Below are positions 9,623 to 19,471 of a stretch of DNA of 50,103 nt, one piece after another (position 1 is the stretch's first letter; the number at the start of each line of letters is the position of its first letter). Under the pieces are notes generated by a model. That model searched no databases. It was given only the letters and a program-made list of their open reading frames with translations, and was not told the DNA's origin. The translations under genes and the position numbers were made by a program. The stretch comes from Acidimicrobiaceae bacterium (lineage in GTDB: Bacteria; Actinomycetota; Acidimicrobiia; Acidimicrobiales; RAAP-2), in contig PMOI01000008.1 of assembly GCA_003162475.1 (NCBI GenBank), forward strand, positions 1 through 50,103. Reading direction: 5' to 3'.

Positions 9623-9790
9623 CGATGAATCGTCGTCACTTCCCAGCGGGTGAACACCGGCTCATCATAAGTCCGCGACGTGGTTGGACTCCTCGATAAA
9701 GCGCGCAGGGTGGGACCACGGACTCTTCACAGCACATGAATCGAACGAGTGGTTCAAGAAGTGAACAAGTCATTAGTAAGTTAGAGGGTT
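9623..9790. promoter_or_regulatory. divergent intergenic region between FUSC gene and ftsK
   Basis: These 168 bases separate two genes read outwards, so both promoters should lie here. No convincing -35/-10 pair or operator could be picked by eye. A purine-rich GAGGG lies just before the ftsK GTG and probably serves as its ribosome binding site. Confidence 0.4.
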
Positions 9791-12127
9791 GTGGCACAGG
9801 CGCGACACCAAAAGAAACCGGTAAAAAAGGCGGTAAAGCGCGCCCCAGGTCGCCGCGCGTCCTCCGACACGCCGAACGTCTGGCAGCGCCACCAGCGCGA
9901 CCTCTGGGTGGTGGCCCTGCTCGTCGTTGGGCTCTTCGTGGCCCTGGCCGAAGTCGGCGCGCTCGGACCCGTCGGTCGCGCGATTTCACGCGGGCTCTCC
10001 GACGTCTTGGGCGTGGCGCGCTACGCAATGGCGATCATCCTCTTGGCGCTGGGCGTCGCGATGGTGTGGGGAAAGATCGAGTTTGATCGCGGACGGGTCC
10101 TCTGGGGCGTCGTGCTCGGACTCGTTTCGATAAGCGGCATTGCCGACGTCGCGTCCGGTCGACCCGGTGTGCACGCGACGACCAAGGTCTTGGGACAAGC
10201 GGGCGGATGGGTCGGCGTTGCGTTCGGTGGGGGACTCGCGAAGGCTCTAGGCGTCGCTGGCGCGATCGTCGTCTTCTTCGCGGTCCTCGTCGTCGCGACG
10301 ATGGTGACGACGGGTGTGGGTCTTCGTGCGCTGCTCGTCGGCGGAGGTGTGTTCTTTCGCGCGCTCGGTCGGGTGCTCGCGAGGTGGTGGATGATCCGGC
10401 CCCAGCGCGAGGTTCGCGACGACGACGAGGAGGAGCTCCCCGAAGAAGTGCAAGAGAGTGAGCTCGAGCCCGAACCGTTCGTCTACGACGACTACGAAGA
10501 CGAAGAGGCCGAGCCCGAGTTCGATTACGTCAACGACGAATCCGAGCCCGAGGTGGTGCCAACGAGGGCAGCTCGCGTGAAGCGCCCGCGCCACGTGGCG
10601 TTACCGAGCGCATGGGAGTTGCCGTCACTGTCGCTGCTGCAACGAACCAGGGATCAAAAACTCGACCGATCGTTGACCGACGCCGCGGGCGAAGAGCTCG
10701 TCGACGCCCTCGCGGCGCACGGTGTCGAGACGACGCTCCTTGGCTACACCGTGGGTCCCACGGTGACGCGATTCGAACTCGAACTGGGACCCGGCGTCAA
10801 GGTATCGCGCGTGACGTCGTTGAACAAGGACATCGCGTACGCCATGGCGTCTCCCGACGTGCGGATTCTCGCGCCGATTCCCGGGCGATCGGCCATCGGC
10901 GTCGAGGTGCCGAACCGACAGCGTTCGCTCGTTGCCTTGGGTGACGTCTTGTCATCTGACGAGTCGATCGCGGCCACGCACCCCCTCGACGTACCCATCG
11001 GGCGCGACATCTCGGGAAAGACCGTGGTCGTGAATCTCGGTGAGATGCCCCACGTGTTGATCTCGGGCGCGACCGGAGCGGGCAAGAGCTCGGCCATGAA
11101 CTCTCTCATCACCGCGCTGGTGATGAGAGCCACGCCGGACCAGTTGCGCCTCTTGCTCATCGACCCCAAGCGCGTCGAGATGGGACAGTACAACGACCTG
11201 CCGCACCTGTTGGCGCCCGTGGTCGTCGATCCGAAGAAGGCGGCCGGGGCGCTCTCCTGGGCGGTGAAGGAGATGGAACGACGCTACGACCTCCTCGCGG
11301 AGAGTGGCGCCCGTGACATCACGAGCTATCAGCAGATGATCGCCAAGGGCGAATTGACGCCCGAACCAACGACGCGCGAATTGGCAGCCGACGCCATCGA
11401 GCGCGCGACGGGACTTCCCTCCGACGCCGAGCCGGCGCCGGGTCCCGAGGAGTTGCCCTACATCGTGATTGTCGTCGACGAGTTGAACGACCTCATGATG
11501 GTGGCGGCACGTGACGTCGAAGAGTCGGTGGTACGCATCGCCCAGATGGCGCGTGCCGTTGGTATACATCTCGTCCTCGCGACCCAACGTCCGAGTGTCG
11601 ACGTGATCACCGGGGTCATCAAGGCGAACATCCCCAGTCGCATGGCCTTCGCAGTGTCCTCGCTCGCGGATAGTCGCGTCATCTTGGACCAGGCCGGGGC
11701 CGAACGCTTGATCGGCAAGGGCGACATGCTGCTCGTCACCGCGTCGAGCAATATCGCGCGTCGCCTCCAGTCACCCTGGGTATCCGAAGACGAAGTACGA
11801 CGCGTCGTTGACGCGTGGCGCGCCCAAGGCGGCCGACGCGAGACGGTGGTCGCCCTCGACGTGCCCTTGAGCGGAGGACTCTCGTCGTCGGGCGGAGGGT
11901 CGGGTGACGACGACGATGAAATACTCCGCAAGGCCCGTGACCTCGTGATCAGCACGCAAACCGGATCGACGTCGATGTTGCAGCGAAAGTTGCGGGTGGG
12001 ATTTGCCCGTGCCGGACGCATCATGGACCAACTCGAAGAAGAGGGCGTCGTCGCCCCGGGCGACGGCTCGAAGTCTCGCAAGGTTCTCGTCACGCCTGAG
12101 CAGTACGATCAACAGACTTCGCTCTAG
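9791..12127 (+). CDS. ftsK: DNA translocase FtsK/SpoIIIE
   Basis: FtsK pumps chromosomal DNA through the division septum. Several transmembrane segments lie within residues 38-190. A very acidic linker follows (about 210-255, rich in Asp/Glu). The motor then has Walker A GATGAGKSS (about 426-434), Walker B IVIVVDELNDLMM, the arginine-rich ATQRPSVDVITG segment and a C-terminal winged-helix gamma domain with a GSTSMLQRKLR region that normally reads KOPS. At 778 residues it is near the SpoIIIE size. It starts at GTG 9791 with an upstream AGAGGG. A carboxypeptidase gene follows after 4 bases. Confidence 0.95.
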   Translation: MAQARHQKKPVKKAVKRAPGRRASSDTPNVWQRHQRDLWVVALLVVGLFVALAEVGALGPVGRAISRGLSDVLGVARYAMAIILLALGVAMVWGKIEFDRGRVLWGVVLGLVSISGIADVASGRPGVHATTKVLGQAGGWVGVAFGGGLAKALGVAGAIVVFFAVLVVATMVTTGVGLRALLVGGGVFFRALGRVLARWWMIRPQREVRDDDEEELPEEVQESELEPEPFVYDDYEDEEAEPEFDYVNDESEPEVVPTRAARVKRPRHVALPSAWELPSLSLLQRTRDQKLDRSLTDAAGEELVDALAAHGVETTLLGYTVGPTVTRFELELGPGVKVSRVTSLNKDIAYAMASPDVRILAPIPGRSAIGVEVPNRQRSLVALGDVLSSDESIAATHPLDVPIGRDISGKTVVVNLGEMPHVLISGATGAGKSSAMNSLITALVMRATPDQLRLLLIDPKRVEMGQYNDLPHLLAPVVVDPKKAAGALSWAVKEMERRYDLLAESGARDITSYQQMIAKGELTPEPTTRELAADAIERATGLPSDAEPAPGPEELPYIVIVVDELNDLMMVAARDVEESVVRIAQMARAVGIHLVLATQRPSVDVITGVIKANIPSRMAFAVSSLADSRVILDQAGAERLIGKGDMLLVTASSNIARRLQSPWVSEDEVRRVVDAWRAQGGRRETVVALDVPLSGGLSSSGGGSGDDDDEILRKARDLVISTQTGSTSMLQRKLRVGFARAGRIMDQLEEEGVVAPGDGSKSRKVLVTPEQYDQQTSL

Positions 12128-12131
12128 TTCC

Positions 12132-13355
12132 GTGTCTCGTCGCACCCACGTTCACCATCCGGCCCGTCGTGGACTCTTCGCGCGATTTTTCGGTCTCGTG
12201 ATGGGCTTGGTCGTAGCGGCCGCCGTCATCGTTGGTCTGCAGTTGCCGCTACTTCACCTTCCCGCGAACGTCCACGTGTCGTTGAGCGCGGTGTCGCTCG
12301 GGGGTCCGTCGGCGACGCTCGCGTGGCCGACGGTCGGTTCGGCCGCGATCGACATCCCCTCGCTCGGGGTCATCGAGGGACACAATAACCAGGTGGCGCC
12401 CATCGCCAGCTTGACCAAGATGATGACCGTGTACGTCACGCTGCGACGTTTGCCACTCAGTCTCACCGCGACGGGACAGTGTCTCGTGGTCACCAGTGAC
12501 GACGTGGCGACCTACCAAGCGATGGAGAAACTCGACGAGTCGAGCGTCGTCGTGACCTTGGGTGAACAACTCTGTGAGAGGGATCTCTTGAACGGCGTGT
12601 TAGTGCACTCCGCGGGCAACTACGCGGTGATGCTCGCCAACATGGTGGCCGGGTCAAACGTTGCCTTCGTCGCGATGATGAATCAAGAAGCCGCGACGCT
12701 CGGACTGACGAAGACGCACTACGACGACGTGACGGGCTTCTCACCCTTGTCAGTCTCCAGCGCGCTCGATCAGGCCAAACTCGCGGTGCTCTTGATGAAA
12801 TCGCCGCTCGTTCGTTCGATCGTCATTCAACCTTCCGTCACGTTGCCCGTCGCGGGTACCGTCGCTTCCTTTACTCCCTACGTGGGGATCGACAACGTGA
12901 TTGGCGTGAAGTCCGGACGCACCACGGAAGCGGGGGGCTGTGACGTGATGGCCATGACGTTTCAAGACGGAACGTCGACGAAGGTTCTCTACGCCGTCGT
13001 GCTCGGTCAACGAGGCGGCGACCTGCTCGGGCCAGCGGGTGCGGCCGCGCTGGCGCTGGCGGACTCGGCCGTGGCGAGTCAGTTGCACCACACGTTCGTG
13101 AAGGATCGTGCGATCGGTGAGATTTCGTACGCCGGACGTCGCGTGGGCTTCGGACTGATGCAACAGCGCGAAGTGTGGTGGTGGCCCGTGCAAGGAAAGC
13201 TCAGCGTGGTCGTTCACGTACGACACTTCTCGACGTCGATTCGTCGTGGTGAGGTCGTTGGTCATCTCATTGTTAAGGGCGTGCAGAAACACACGTTCAC
13301 GCTTCGCGCGCTCGGAAATCTTTCTCCGCCCACGCTGCTCGAGCGCCTACGCTGA
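12132..13355 (+). CDS. D-alanyl-D-alanine carboxypeptidase (S11 family, DacA-like)
   Basis: This is a penicillin-binding-type carboxypeptidase that trims the terminal D-Ala from peptidoglycan stem peptides. It has 407 residues with one N-terminal membrane anchor/signal (about 16-40) and the catalytic motif SLTK (Ser93, Lys96). The KSG motif (Lys260-Gly262) takes the place of KTG. The middle motif reads HSAGNYAV around 159-166, where most relatives have S-x-N. The frame is open further upstream into ftsK, but GTG 12132, 4 bases after the ftsK stop, gives a proper membrane anchor. It lies in an apparent operon with ftsK and the kinase gene. Confidence 0.88.
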   Translation: MSRRTHVHHPARRGLFARFFGLVMGLVVAAAVIVGLQLPLLHLPANVHVSLSAVSLGGPSATLAWPTVGSAAIDIPSLGVIEGHNNQVAPIASLTKMMTVYVTLRRLPLSLTATGQCLVVTSDDVATYQAMEKLDESSVVVTLGEQLCERDLLNGVLVHSAGNYAVMLANMVAGSNVAFVAMMNQEAATLGLTKTHYDDVTGFSPLSVSSALDQAKLAVLLMKSPLVRSIVIQPSVTLPVAGTVASFTPYVGIDNVIGVKSGRTTEAGGCDVMAMTFQDGTSTKVLYAVVLGQRGGDLLGPAGAAALALADSAVASQLHHTFVKDRAIGEISYAGRRVGFGLMQQREVWWWPVQGKLSVVVHVRHFSTSIRRGEVVGHLIVKGVQKHTFTLRALGNLSPPTLLERLR

Positions 13356-13359
13356 CGTG

Positions 13360-14208
13360 ATGTTCGCGCGCGCTCCTGCCAGTTCTGCCAATCTCGGACC
13401 GGGTTTTGATACCCTCGCCGTTGCCCTCACGCTCTACGTGGAGGTATCACTAGAGCCGGCCGAGAGCCTCAGCATCGTGAGTGACGGCTGTGGCGCGGGG
13501 CGATTCGACGACGAACGCCACCTCGGCGTTCGAGTCGCGCGCGACGTGCTTGGCCACACGAACTTTTCCATGAGCGTCACGTCGACGATTCCCCTCTCGA
13601 GAGGGCTCGGATCATCGGCGGCCCTCGCCGTGGCGGCCGCCGCGGCTGCTGGCGCTCTGGACCCCCTCGCCGTAGGCACCCACGTCGACGGACACGCTGA
13701 GAACGCGGCGGCTTCAGTGCTTGGAGGCTTGGTTGTGGCCAGCGTGTCGCCAGACGACGTCGTAACCGCGCGTCAACTTCCCCTCGACGATTCGTGGCGA
13801 TTCGTCGTTGTCGTCCCCGACGTCGAGCTCGACACCGCCGACGCGCGTCGGGTGTTGCCGACGAACGTCCCTTTTCGCGACGCCGTTCGCAACTTGAACG
13901 CCTTCGGACTTCTGATCGCCGGACTCGCGAACCACCATGAGTTCGTCAGCGCCGCCATGGACGACTATCTTCATCAGCCCTATCGAATGGAACTACTCCC
14001 GTTCGCGGGGCCGCTGCTCTCGTTGTTGCGCGAAAGCGGCGCGGCCGGGTCGTGCTGGTCGGGCTCGGGTTCTGCGATGTTGGGCCTCGTGACGAACGAC
14101 ACGGCCCAGAACGTGGCGCAGGCGGCTACGAACTTCTTACACGAGCAGTCCATTCGCGGTGACGTGTACGTGCTCGACGTGGACCGCATGGGGCTGATCA
14201 CCCGTTGA
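13360..14208 (+). CDS. thrB: homoserine kinase (GHMP family)
   Basis: This predicted GHMP kinase phosphorylates homoserine on the way to threonine. The N terminus ARAPASSANLGPGFDTL and the ATP loop PLSRGLGSSAA (about residues 78-88) are typical of ThrB, as is SVLGGLVVA. The length of 282 is slightly short but complete. The start chosen is ATG 13360, with GTG 13357 directly before it as an alternative. It is unusual that ThrB sits with cell-wall genes and not with thrA/thrC, so another GHMP substrate cannot be excluded. Confidence 0.85.
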   Translation: MFARAPASSANLGPGFDTLAVALTLYVEVSLEPAESLSIVSDGCGAGRFDDERHLGVRVARDVLGHTNFSMSVTSTIPLSRGLGSSAALAVAAAAAAGALDPLAVGTHVDGHAENAAASVLGGLVVASVSPDDVVTARQLPLDDSWRFVVVVPDVELDTADARRVLPTNVPFRDAVRNLNAFGLLIAGLANHHEFVSAAMDDYLHQPYRMELLPFAGPLLSLLRESGAAGSCWSGSGSAMLGLVTNDTAQNVAQAATNFLHEQSIRGDVYVLDVDRMGLITR

Positions 14209-14240
14209 GCTCAGTCGAGCACCGCGTCGCCGGGAGAACA

Positions 14241-15083
14241 GTGAACGGCGCCGGCTTCATGTTGCTCGGGGCGGTCTTGATCCAGTGGTCCGCCGCGATC
14301 GTGATCCCCGTCTTTGGCGCTATCGGTCCGTCGGCCACGAGTGCGTGGCGCTTTCTCCTGGGCGCGATAGTCCTGCTCGCGCTCACCCGTCCCAACGTGC
14401 GCCACTGGACGAGGCGCCAGTGGTTGGGCGCGCTCGCGCTCGGCGCGACCACGGCGTTCATGAATTTGTGCTTCTACCTAGCCATCGCGCGCATCCCCCT
14501 CGGCGGCGCGGTGGCCATTGAGTACCTTGGACCGTTCTGCGTGGCCGCCTTTGGAAGACGCACGCCGCGACATCTGGCGCTCGTCGCGCTCGCTGGTGTG
14601 GGGGTGGTGGCCCTCACGCGTCCCGGCAACGGTCTCAACCTCGTCGGTGTCCTCTTCGCCGCGGGGGCGGGCCTCGGTTGGGCCGCGTACGTCTTCGCTT
14701 CGCAGCGCGTGGGCGGCACGACGAAGGGCTTTGGGGGACTGGCGGTGTCGATGTCGGTGGCGGCGATGCTGACCCTGCCCCTTTCGCTCGGGGCGAGCGC
14801 GCGCCTCGTGGACCATCCCGACGTCCTCCTTCGACTCTTGATCGTGGCGGTTGCCGCCATCGTGCTCGGCTTCGGCGCCGAACTCGAGGGACTTCGACGT
14901 CTTAGGCCCTCGATCGCTGGCGTGCTGATGGCGGGCGACCCCGCCGTGGCGTTCTTCATTGGTTGGCTGTTGTTGAACCAGGTGGCGCGCGGGTGGGACC
15001 TCGTGGGACTTGGTTGTGTGGTCGTCGCGGGCGCGGGCGTGATGCTCGACTCCACCGTGAGTGAGAGCGAACTCCCTCAGTAG
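14241..15083 (+). CDS. EamA/DMT-family transporter
   Basis: The protein has ten hydrophobic segments in two five-helix halves with short loops, the pattern of the drug/metabolite transporter superfamily (EamA, RhaT-like). Members commonly export amino acids or other small metabolites. GTG 14241 is preferred because GGGAGA lies a few bases before it and the protein then begins right at the first helix. A TTG at 14205 overlapping the homoserine kinase stop (TTGA) would add 12 residues. Given the position after thrB, threonine/homoserine export is a reasonable guess but is not shown by sequence. Confidence 0.8.
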   Translation: MNGAGFMLLGAVLIQWSAAIVIPVFGAIGPSATSAWRFLLGAIVLLALTRPNVRHWTRRQWLGALALGATTAFMNLCFYLAIARIPLGGAVAIEYLGPFCVAAFGRRTPRHLALVALAGVGVVALTRPGNGLNLVGVLFAAGAGLGWAAYVFASQRVGGTTKGFGGLAVSMSVAAMLTLPLSLGASARLVDHPDVLLRLLIVAVAAIVLGFGAELEGLRRLRPSIAGVLMAGDPAVAFFIGWLLLNQVARGWDLVGLGCVVVAGAGVMLDSTVSESELPQ

Positions 15084-15092
15084 GCTTGAGGG

Positions 15093-16487
15093 GTGGGAAC
15101 ACCCAAATCGTTCGTAATTCGCACTTTCGGTTGTCAGATGAACGAACACGACTCCGAGCGACTGGCCGGACTGCTGGTCGCCGACGGGCTCGTGCCGGCC
15201 ACCAACGACGCCGACGCCGACGTCATCGTGCTGAATACCTGCACCATTCGAGAGAACGCCGACCTAAAGCTCTACAGTGCCCTTGGACAGTTGAAGGCCC
15301 TGAAAGAGGAGCGACCGGATCTCCAGATCGCCGTCGGGGGCTGCATGGCCCAGAAAGATCGCGGCGCCGTTCTCGAGCGCGCGAACTGGGTGGACGTGGT
15401 CTTTGGGACCCACAACCTCGCGTCCGCGCCCTCACTCCTTCGCCGTTCTCGCACTGAGGGACCTCTCGTAGAGATCTTGGACGCGCCTGACCCCGTCACG
15501 AGTCGCGACATGGCGCCCGCACTCTACGCCGTCCGCGAGTTGCCCTTCGCCGCGTGGATGACGATTCAAACGGGCTGTGACAACACCTGCGCGTACTGCA
15601 TCGTGCCGAGTGTTCGCGGTGGCGAGATCAGTCGACCTCTCGTGGACCTGATCAACGAAGCCACCATGCTCGCGCAGTCGGGCGTTACCGAGATCACCGT
15701 GCTCGGACAGAACGTGAACTCCTATGGTCGAGACATCACTCGCCGCCGCCCCCTCTTCGCCGAGTTGCTTCGCGCCCTCGGCGAGGTTCCGGGCATCGAG
15801 AGGATCCGTTTCACCAGTCCGCACCCCAAGGACCTTCGCCCCGAGACCATCGCGGCCATGGCTGAGACGAAGAGTGTCTGTAATCAGTTGCACCTGCCCC
15901 TGCAGTCGGGATCGAACCGGGTCTTGACGGCGATGCGTCGGGGCTACAGTGTCGAGCGCTACGTGGAGAAACTCGCGGCCGCGAGGGCGGCGATCCCCGA
16001 ACTCGCGGTGACGACGGACCTGATCGTGGGCTTTCCCGGCGAGAGTGACCGAGAGTTCGACGAGACCCTTGAGGTGGTGGCCGCGTGTGAGTTCGATCTC
16101 GCCTATACCTTCATCTTCTCGCCTCGCGAAGGGACGCGCGCGGCCGACATGGGCGAAGCCTTCGTCGCGTCCGACGTCATCAAAGCTCGGTTCGAACGGC
16201 TGAAGGACGTCACCGACCGCTCGGCATTGCGTCACCACCAGGCCCGCGTGGGTAAGCGCGAAGAGGTGCTGGTCGAAGGACCGTCGCGGCGTAACGATCA
16301 GATGCTCTCAGGTCGCACCCGTCAGGGCAAGTTGATCCACTTTCCCGTCACCGAGAACGCTGCACGCTCGGGATCACTGGTCAGCGTGGACGTCACCTAC
16401 GGCGCGCCCTACTACTTGATGGGTGAGATGAACGAGGTCCTTCGAGCTCCTCGCCACAAGATTCGCGTGCCACTGCTTTCGACGTGA
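15093..16487 (+). CDS. miaB: tRNA-2-methylthio-N6-dimethylallyladenosine synthase
   Basis: MiaB is a radical SAM enzyme that methylthiolates i6A37 of tRNA. The N-terminal cluster cysteines Cys14, Cys50 and Cys84 and the radical-SAM cluster Cys162-x3-Cys166-x2-Cys169 are all present, followed by a C-terminal TRAM domain. Its length is 464. It starts at GTG 15093 and ends in a GTGA overlap with miaA, the enzyme that makes its substrate, so the two tRNA-37 modification steps are coupled. Confidence 0.96.
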   Translation: MGTPKSFVIRTFGCQMNEHDSERLAGLLVADGLVPATNDADADVIVLNTCTIRENADLKLYSALGQLKALKEERPDLQIAVGGCMAQKDRGAVLERANWVDVVFGTHNLASAPSLLRRSRTEGPLVEILDAPDPVTSRDMAPALYAVRELPFAAWMTIQTGCDNTCAYCIVPSVRGGEISRPLVDLINEATMLAQSGVTEITVLGQNVNSYGRDITRRRPLFAELLRALGEVPGIERIRFTSPHPKDLRPETIAAMAETKSVCNQLHLPLQSGSNRVLTAMRRGYSVERYVEKLAAARAAIPELAVTTDLIVGFPGESDREFDETLEVVAACEFDLAYTFIFSPREGTRAADMGEAFVASDVIKARFERLKDVTDRSALRHHQARVGKREEVLVEGPSRRNDQMLSGRTRQGKLIHFPVTENAARSGSLVSVDVTYGAPYYLMGEMNEVLRAPRHKIRVPLLST

Positions 16488-17422
16488 TGAATCCCACGTT
16501 GTCGTCGGCGGCGCTCGTCGGACCAACCGCCTCGGGCAAATCGGCGTTGGCCCACGAGTTGGCACTCGAGAGCGAGGGGAACGTCGAACTGCTCAGTGTC
16601 GACGCGATGGGCGTCTATCGGGGCATGGACCTCGCCACGGCGAAGCCCACGCGTAAAGAACGCGACGAGGTTTCGTACCACTTGCTCGATCTCGTGAGTC
16701 CGAGCGAGGAGTTCACCGTCGCGCAATTCCAACGCGAGGCGAGAACCGCCGAGACGCGGGTCGCTCACGTCGGACACCGGTCACTCTACGTAGGCGGCAC
16801 GGGCCTTTACGGACGTGCCGTCATCGACGACCTCGACATTCCCGCTCGCTACCCCGAGATCCGTCGCACGCTCGAAGAGCGCGCCGACGTCAATCTTCAG
16901 GGGCTCTACGACGAACTCGTCGAACGCGACCCTCTCGCGGCCAGCCGTCTCGAGGCGACGAACGAACGTCGTGTCGTGCGCGCGCTCGAAGTGACCCTGG
17001 GGGCGAAGCGCCCCTTTTCCTCCTACGGCGAGGGACTCTTGAACTACGGTCCCGTTCGCGTGGTGCAAGTGGGTCTTGACTGTGACCTCGCGGTACTCGA
17101 CGAGCGCATCGAACGGCGATTTCGCTCGTGGATGGATCAGGGTTTGCCGGGTGAGATCGACGAACTGTTGCGCGCGCCCGGTGGGATCGGCCGTACCGCT
17201 CGCCAAGCGGTTGGGTACCGCGAACTCCTGCGTCACCTCGAAGAAGGGGAGCCCCTCGAAGTCTGCGTGCAGGACGCCATTACGCGCAGTCGCCGCCTGG
17301 CTCGCCGACAGCGTTCGTGGTTTCGCCGTGACCCTCGCGTCGAGTGGTTCGGTGACGTTACGTCAGCCAAGCGTCGGCTTCTCGAGGTGTTGAGTGACGC
17401 CAACGGGTTCGTGCGAGACTAG
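16484..17422 (+). CDS. miaA: tRNA dimethylallyltransferase
   Basis: MiaA transfers a dimethylallyl group to A37 of tRNAs reading UNN codons. The P-loop GPTASGKS is at about residues 13-20, followed by the conserved SVDAMGVYRGMDLATAKP region with the catalytic Asp and tRNA-contacting residues, and VGGTGLYGRAV. The length of 312 is normal. The start is GTG 16484, or ATG 16487 directly behind it. Confidence 0.96.
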   Translation: MMNPTLSSAALVGPTASGKSALAHELALESEGNVELLSVDAMGVYRGMDLATAKPTRKERDEVSYHLLDLVSPSEEFTVAQFQREARTAETRVAHVGHRSLYVGGTGLYGRAVIDDLDIPARYPEIRRTLEERADVNLQGLYDELVERDPLAASRLEATNERRVVRALEVTLGAKRPFSSYGEGLLNYGPVRVVQVGLDCDLAVLDERIERRFRSWMDQGLPGEIDELLRAPGGIGRTARQAVGYRELLRHLEEGEPLEVCVQDAITRSRRLARRQRSWFRRDPRVEWFGDVTSAKRRLLEVLSDANGFVRD

Positions 17423-17426
17423 ATCA

Positions 17427-18194
17427 GTGACGTTGCGCACGCTCCAAAAGTGGCACGGCGCGGGAAACGACTTTCTCGTGGACGTGCAAGAGGACGGACT
17501 TTCGCCGTGGTGGACCCCCGCACGTGCGCGCGCGCTCTGTCATCGCACGACCGGTGTCGGCGCTGACGGACTACTGGTGGCGACGCTCGGCCCGGTCGTC
17601 ACGATGGTGCTCTACAACGCCGACGGTTCAGTGGCCGAGATGTCGGGCAACGGTATTCGATGTCTCGCCGCTGCCGTTCGCCGGTCGACGAACGCCACGT
17701 GGGAGAGCTTGTCCGTCGAGACGGCCACGGGAACGCGCAGCGTCGAACTGACGATGGACGGAACCTCGGGATACGGAAGTGTCGTTATGGGTGACGTGAC
17801 GTTCAACGAGTCGATTGAGGGCGCCATTGGTGTAGCGAGCGTGGGCAATCCCCACGTGGTCGTGCTCGACGACGCCACGTGGAGTGACGCCACGCGCGAA
17901 GACCTCGCGGCCAAGCTCGCCGCGCAGGTCGGCGGAGCGAACGTGGAGTTCTTGAGCGTGCTCGGCGAGGATCACTTGAGTATTCGAGTGATCGAGCGCG
18001 GTGTTGGCTGGACGCAGGCATGCGGCACCGGTTCGTGCGCGGTGGCGGCGTTGGCGCGCCGTGCGGGACTCTGCGGCGACGTCGTGACGGTAGAGAATCC
18101 CGGAGGAACGCTACGCGTGGTGTTGGACGGAGACGAAGCCACCTTGAGTGGTCCGGTGCAGTTCGTGGCGAACGTGGAGTGGCTCGAAGCTTGA
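17427..18194 (+). CDS. dapF: diaminopimelate epimerase
   Basis: DapF interconverts LL- and meso-diaminopimelate with two cysteines and no cofactor. Both are visible: Cys79 in SGNGIRC and Cys199 in ACGTGSC. The protein has 255 residues. The frame is open further upstream into miaA, but GTG 17427 puts the conserved KWHGAGNDF near residue 8, where it belongs. The gene is in the same place, after miaA and before hflX, in many actinobacteria. Confidence 0.95.
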   Translation: MTLRTLQKWHGAGNDFLVDVQEDGLSPWWTPARARALCHRTTGVGADGLLVATLGPVVTMVLYNADGSVAEMSGNGIRCLAAAVRRSTNATWESLSVETATGTRSVELTMDGTSGYGSVVMGDVTFNESIEGAIGVASVGNPHVVVLDDATWSDATREDLAAKLAAQVGGANVEFLSVLGEDHLSIRVIERGVGWTQACGTGSCAVAALARRAGLCGDVVTVENPGGTLRVVLDGDEATLSGPVQFVANVEWLEA

Positions 18195-19471
18195 CGTACG
18201 TACCAAGCACGCTGATTGACCGTACGTTTCGAGAGAAGATCGTGCTCGTTGGCGTGCAGTTTCCCGGCGTGAGCCCGGAAGAACTCGACCACCAACTCGA
18301 CGAACTTGCGCTACTCGTCGACACCGCCGGCGCCGACATCGTCGGGCGCGTCGTCCAGCGTCGCGACAGTCCCGACCCGGCCACGTTCCTCGGATCGGGC
18401 AAGGTCCAAGAGCTGCGCGAGATCTGCCTGGCGATGGACGCGGACACCGTGGTCTTTGAACACAATCTCTCTCCGGCGCAGCAGCGGAATCTGGAGAAGA
18501 TCCTCGGCCGTACGGCCATCGACCGCACCGCGGTGATTCTCGACATCTTCGCCCAGAACGCCCGCACGCCCGAGGGTAAGGCGCAGGTCGAGTTGGCGCT
18601 GCTCGAGTACCGACTACCTCGCCTTAGACGAGCGGGCGGTTCACTATCGCAACAGGCCGGTCACATTGGTTCGCGCGGTCCCGGCGAAACACAACTCGAA
18701 GTTGATCGGCGCCGACTCGTCCAGCGCATTCACCACATCAGGGGCGAACTCAAGGAGATCGACCGCACGCGCCAAGTCCAGCGCCAGGGTCGAGTTCGAG
18801 GTCGTCACCGCGAGGTGACGTTGGTGGGTTACACCAACGCGGGCAAGTCCTCGATGTTGAACGCCCTGACGAGCGCCGGCGTTGAGGTCGAGAATCGACT
18901 CTTCGTTACCTTGGATCCGCGCACGCGCCAACGCCAACTTCCCGGCGGCGAGACCGTTCTCTTCACCGACACGGTCGGCTTCATCTCGAACCTGCCCCAC
19001 GAACTCGTCCAGGCGTTCATGAGCACGTTGAAGTCGGTGCAGCTCGCGGACCTCCTGGTGCACGTAGTGGACGGCGCGAGTGACAACGCTGAAGAACAGA
19101 TCGCCGCCGTGCGCGACGTCCTCGTCGAGATCGGCGCCGACCAGGTCCTCGAACTCCTGGTCTTCAACAAGGCCGACGTTCCAGGTTCGCGGGCGAAGGA
19201 TCTCGCGAAGCTCTACCCGGGCAGTGTCTGGGTCTCGGCCAAGACCGGAGAGAACCTCGACAGCGTGATCGCCACCATCGGCGATCGACTGCGCTCGCAC
19301 GATCGCGTACTCACGCTGCAACTGCCGCTCGACCGCGGTGACCTTCTGGCGGCGGCGCACCGTGAAGGTGACGTCCTCGACACGTCAGTGAGTGACGAAG
19401 GCGTGTTGATCCACGTGGTCCTCGACGCCGTGGGCGCGGCCCGCTTCAGCGAGTGGCGCGTGTCGGCGTGA
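18191..19471 (+). CDS. hflX: GTPase HflX
   Basis: HflX is a ribosome-associated GTPase that splits stalled ribosomes. The N-terminal domain contains the family signature GSRGPGETQLE (about residues 160-170) and a long helix. The G domain has G1 GYTNAGKS (about 203-210), DTVGF as G3 and NKAD as G4. The length is 426 from TTG 18191, which overlaps the dapF stop as TTGA. The reading frame itself extends upstream inside dapF, but those codons translate to shadow sequence. Confidence 0.94.
   Translation: MTYVPSTLIDRTFREKIVLVGVQFPGVSPEELDHQLDELALLVDTAGADIVGRVVQRRDSPDPATFLGSGKVQELREICLAMDADTVVFEHNLSPAQQRNLEKILGRTAIDRTAVILDIFAQNARTPEGKAQVELALLEYRLPRLRRAGGSLSQQAGHIGSRGPGETQLEVDRRRLVQRIHHIRGELKEIDRTRQVQRQGRVRGRHREVTLVGYTNAGKSSMLNALTSAGVEVENRLFVTLDPRTRQRQLPGGETVLFTDTVGFISNLPHELVQAFMSTLKSVQLADLLVHVVDGASDNAEEQIAAVRDVLVEIGADQVLELLVFNKADVPGSRAKDLAKLYPGSVWVSAKTGENLDSVIATIGDRLRSHDRVLTLQLPLDRGDLLAAAHREGDVLDTSVSDEGVLIHVVLDAVGAARFSEWRVSA

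Noticed and set aside
8621..9628. 335-codon frame on the + strand opposite the FUSC gene
   Set aside because: The product is charged and without domain character, whereas the - strand encodes a regular two-block membrane protein.
12003..12131. Upstream extension of the carboxypeptidase frame into ftsK
   Set aside because: Those codons lie within the conserved FtsK C-terminal domain and encode no signal or family motif; GTG 12132 gives the expected membrane anchor.
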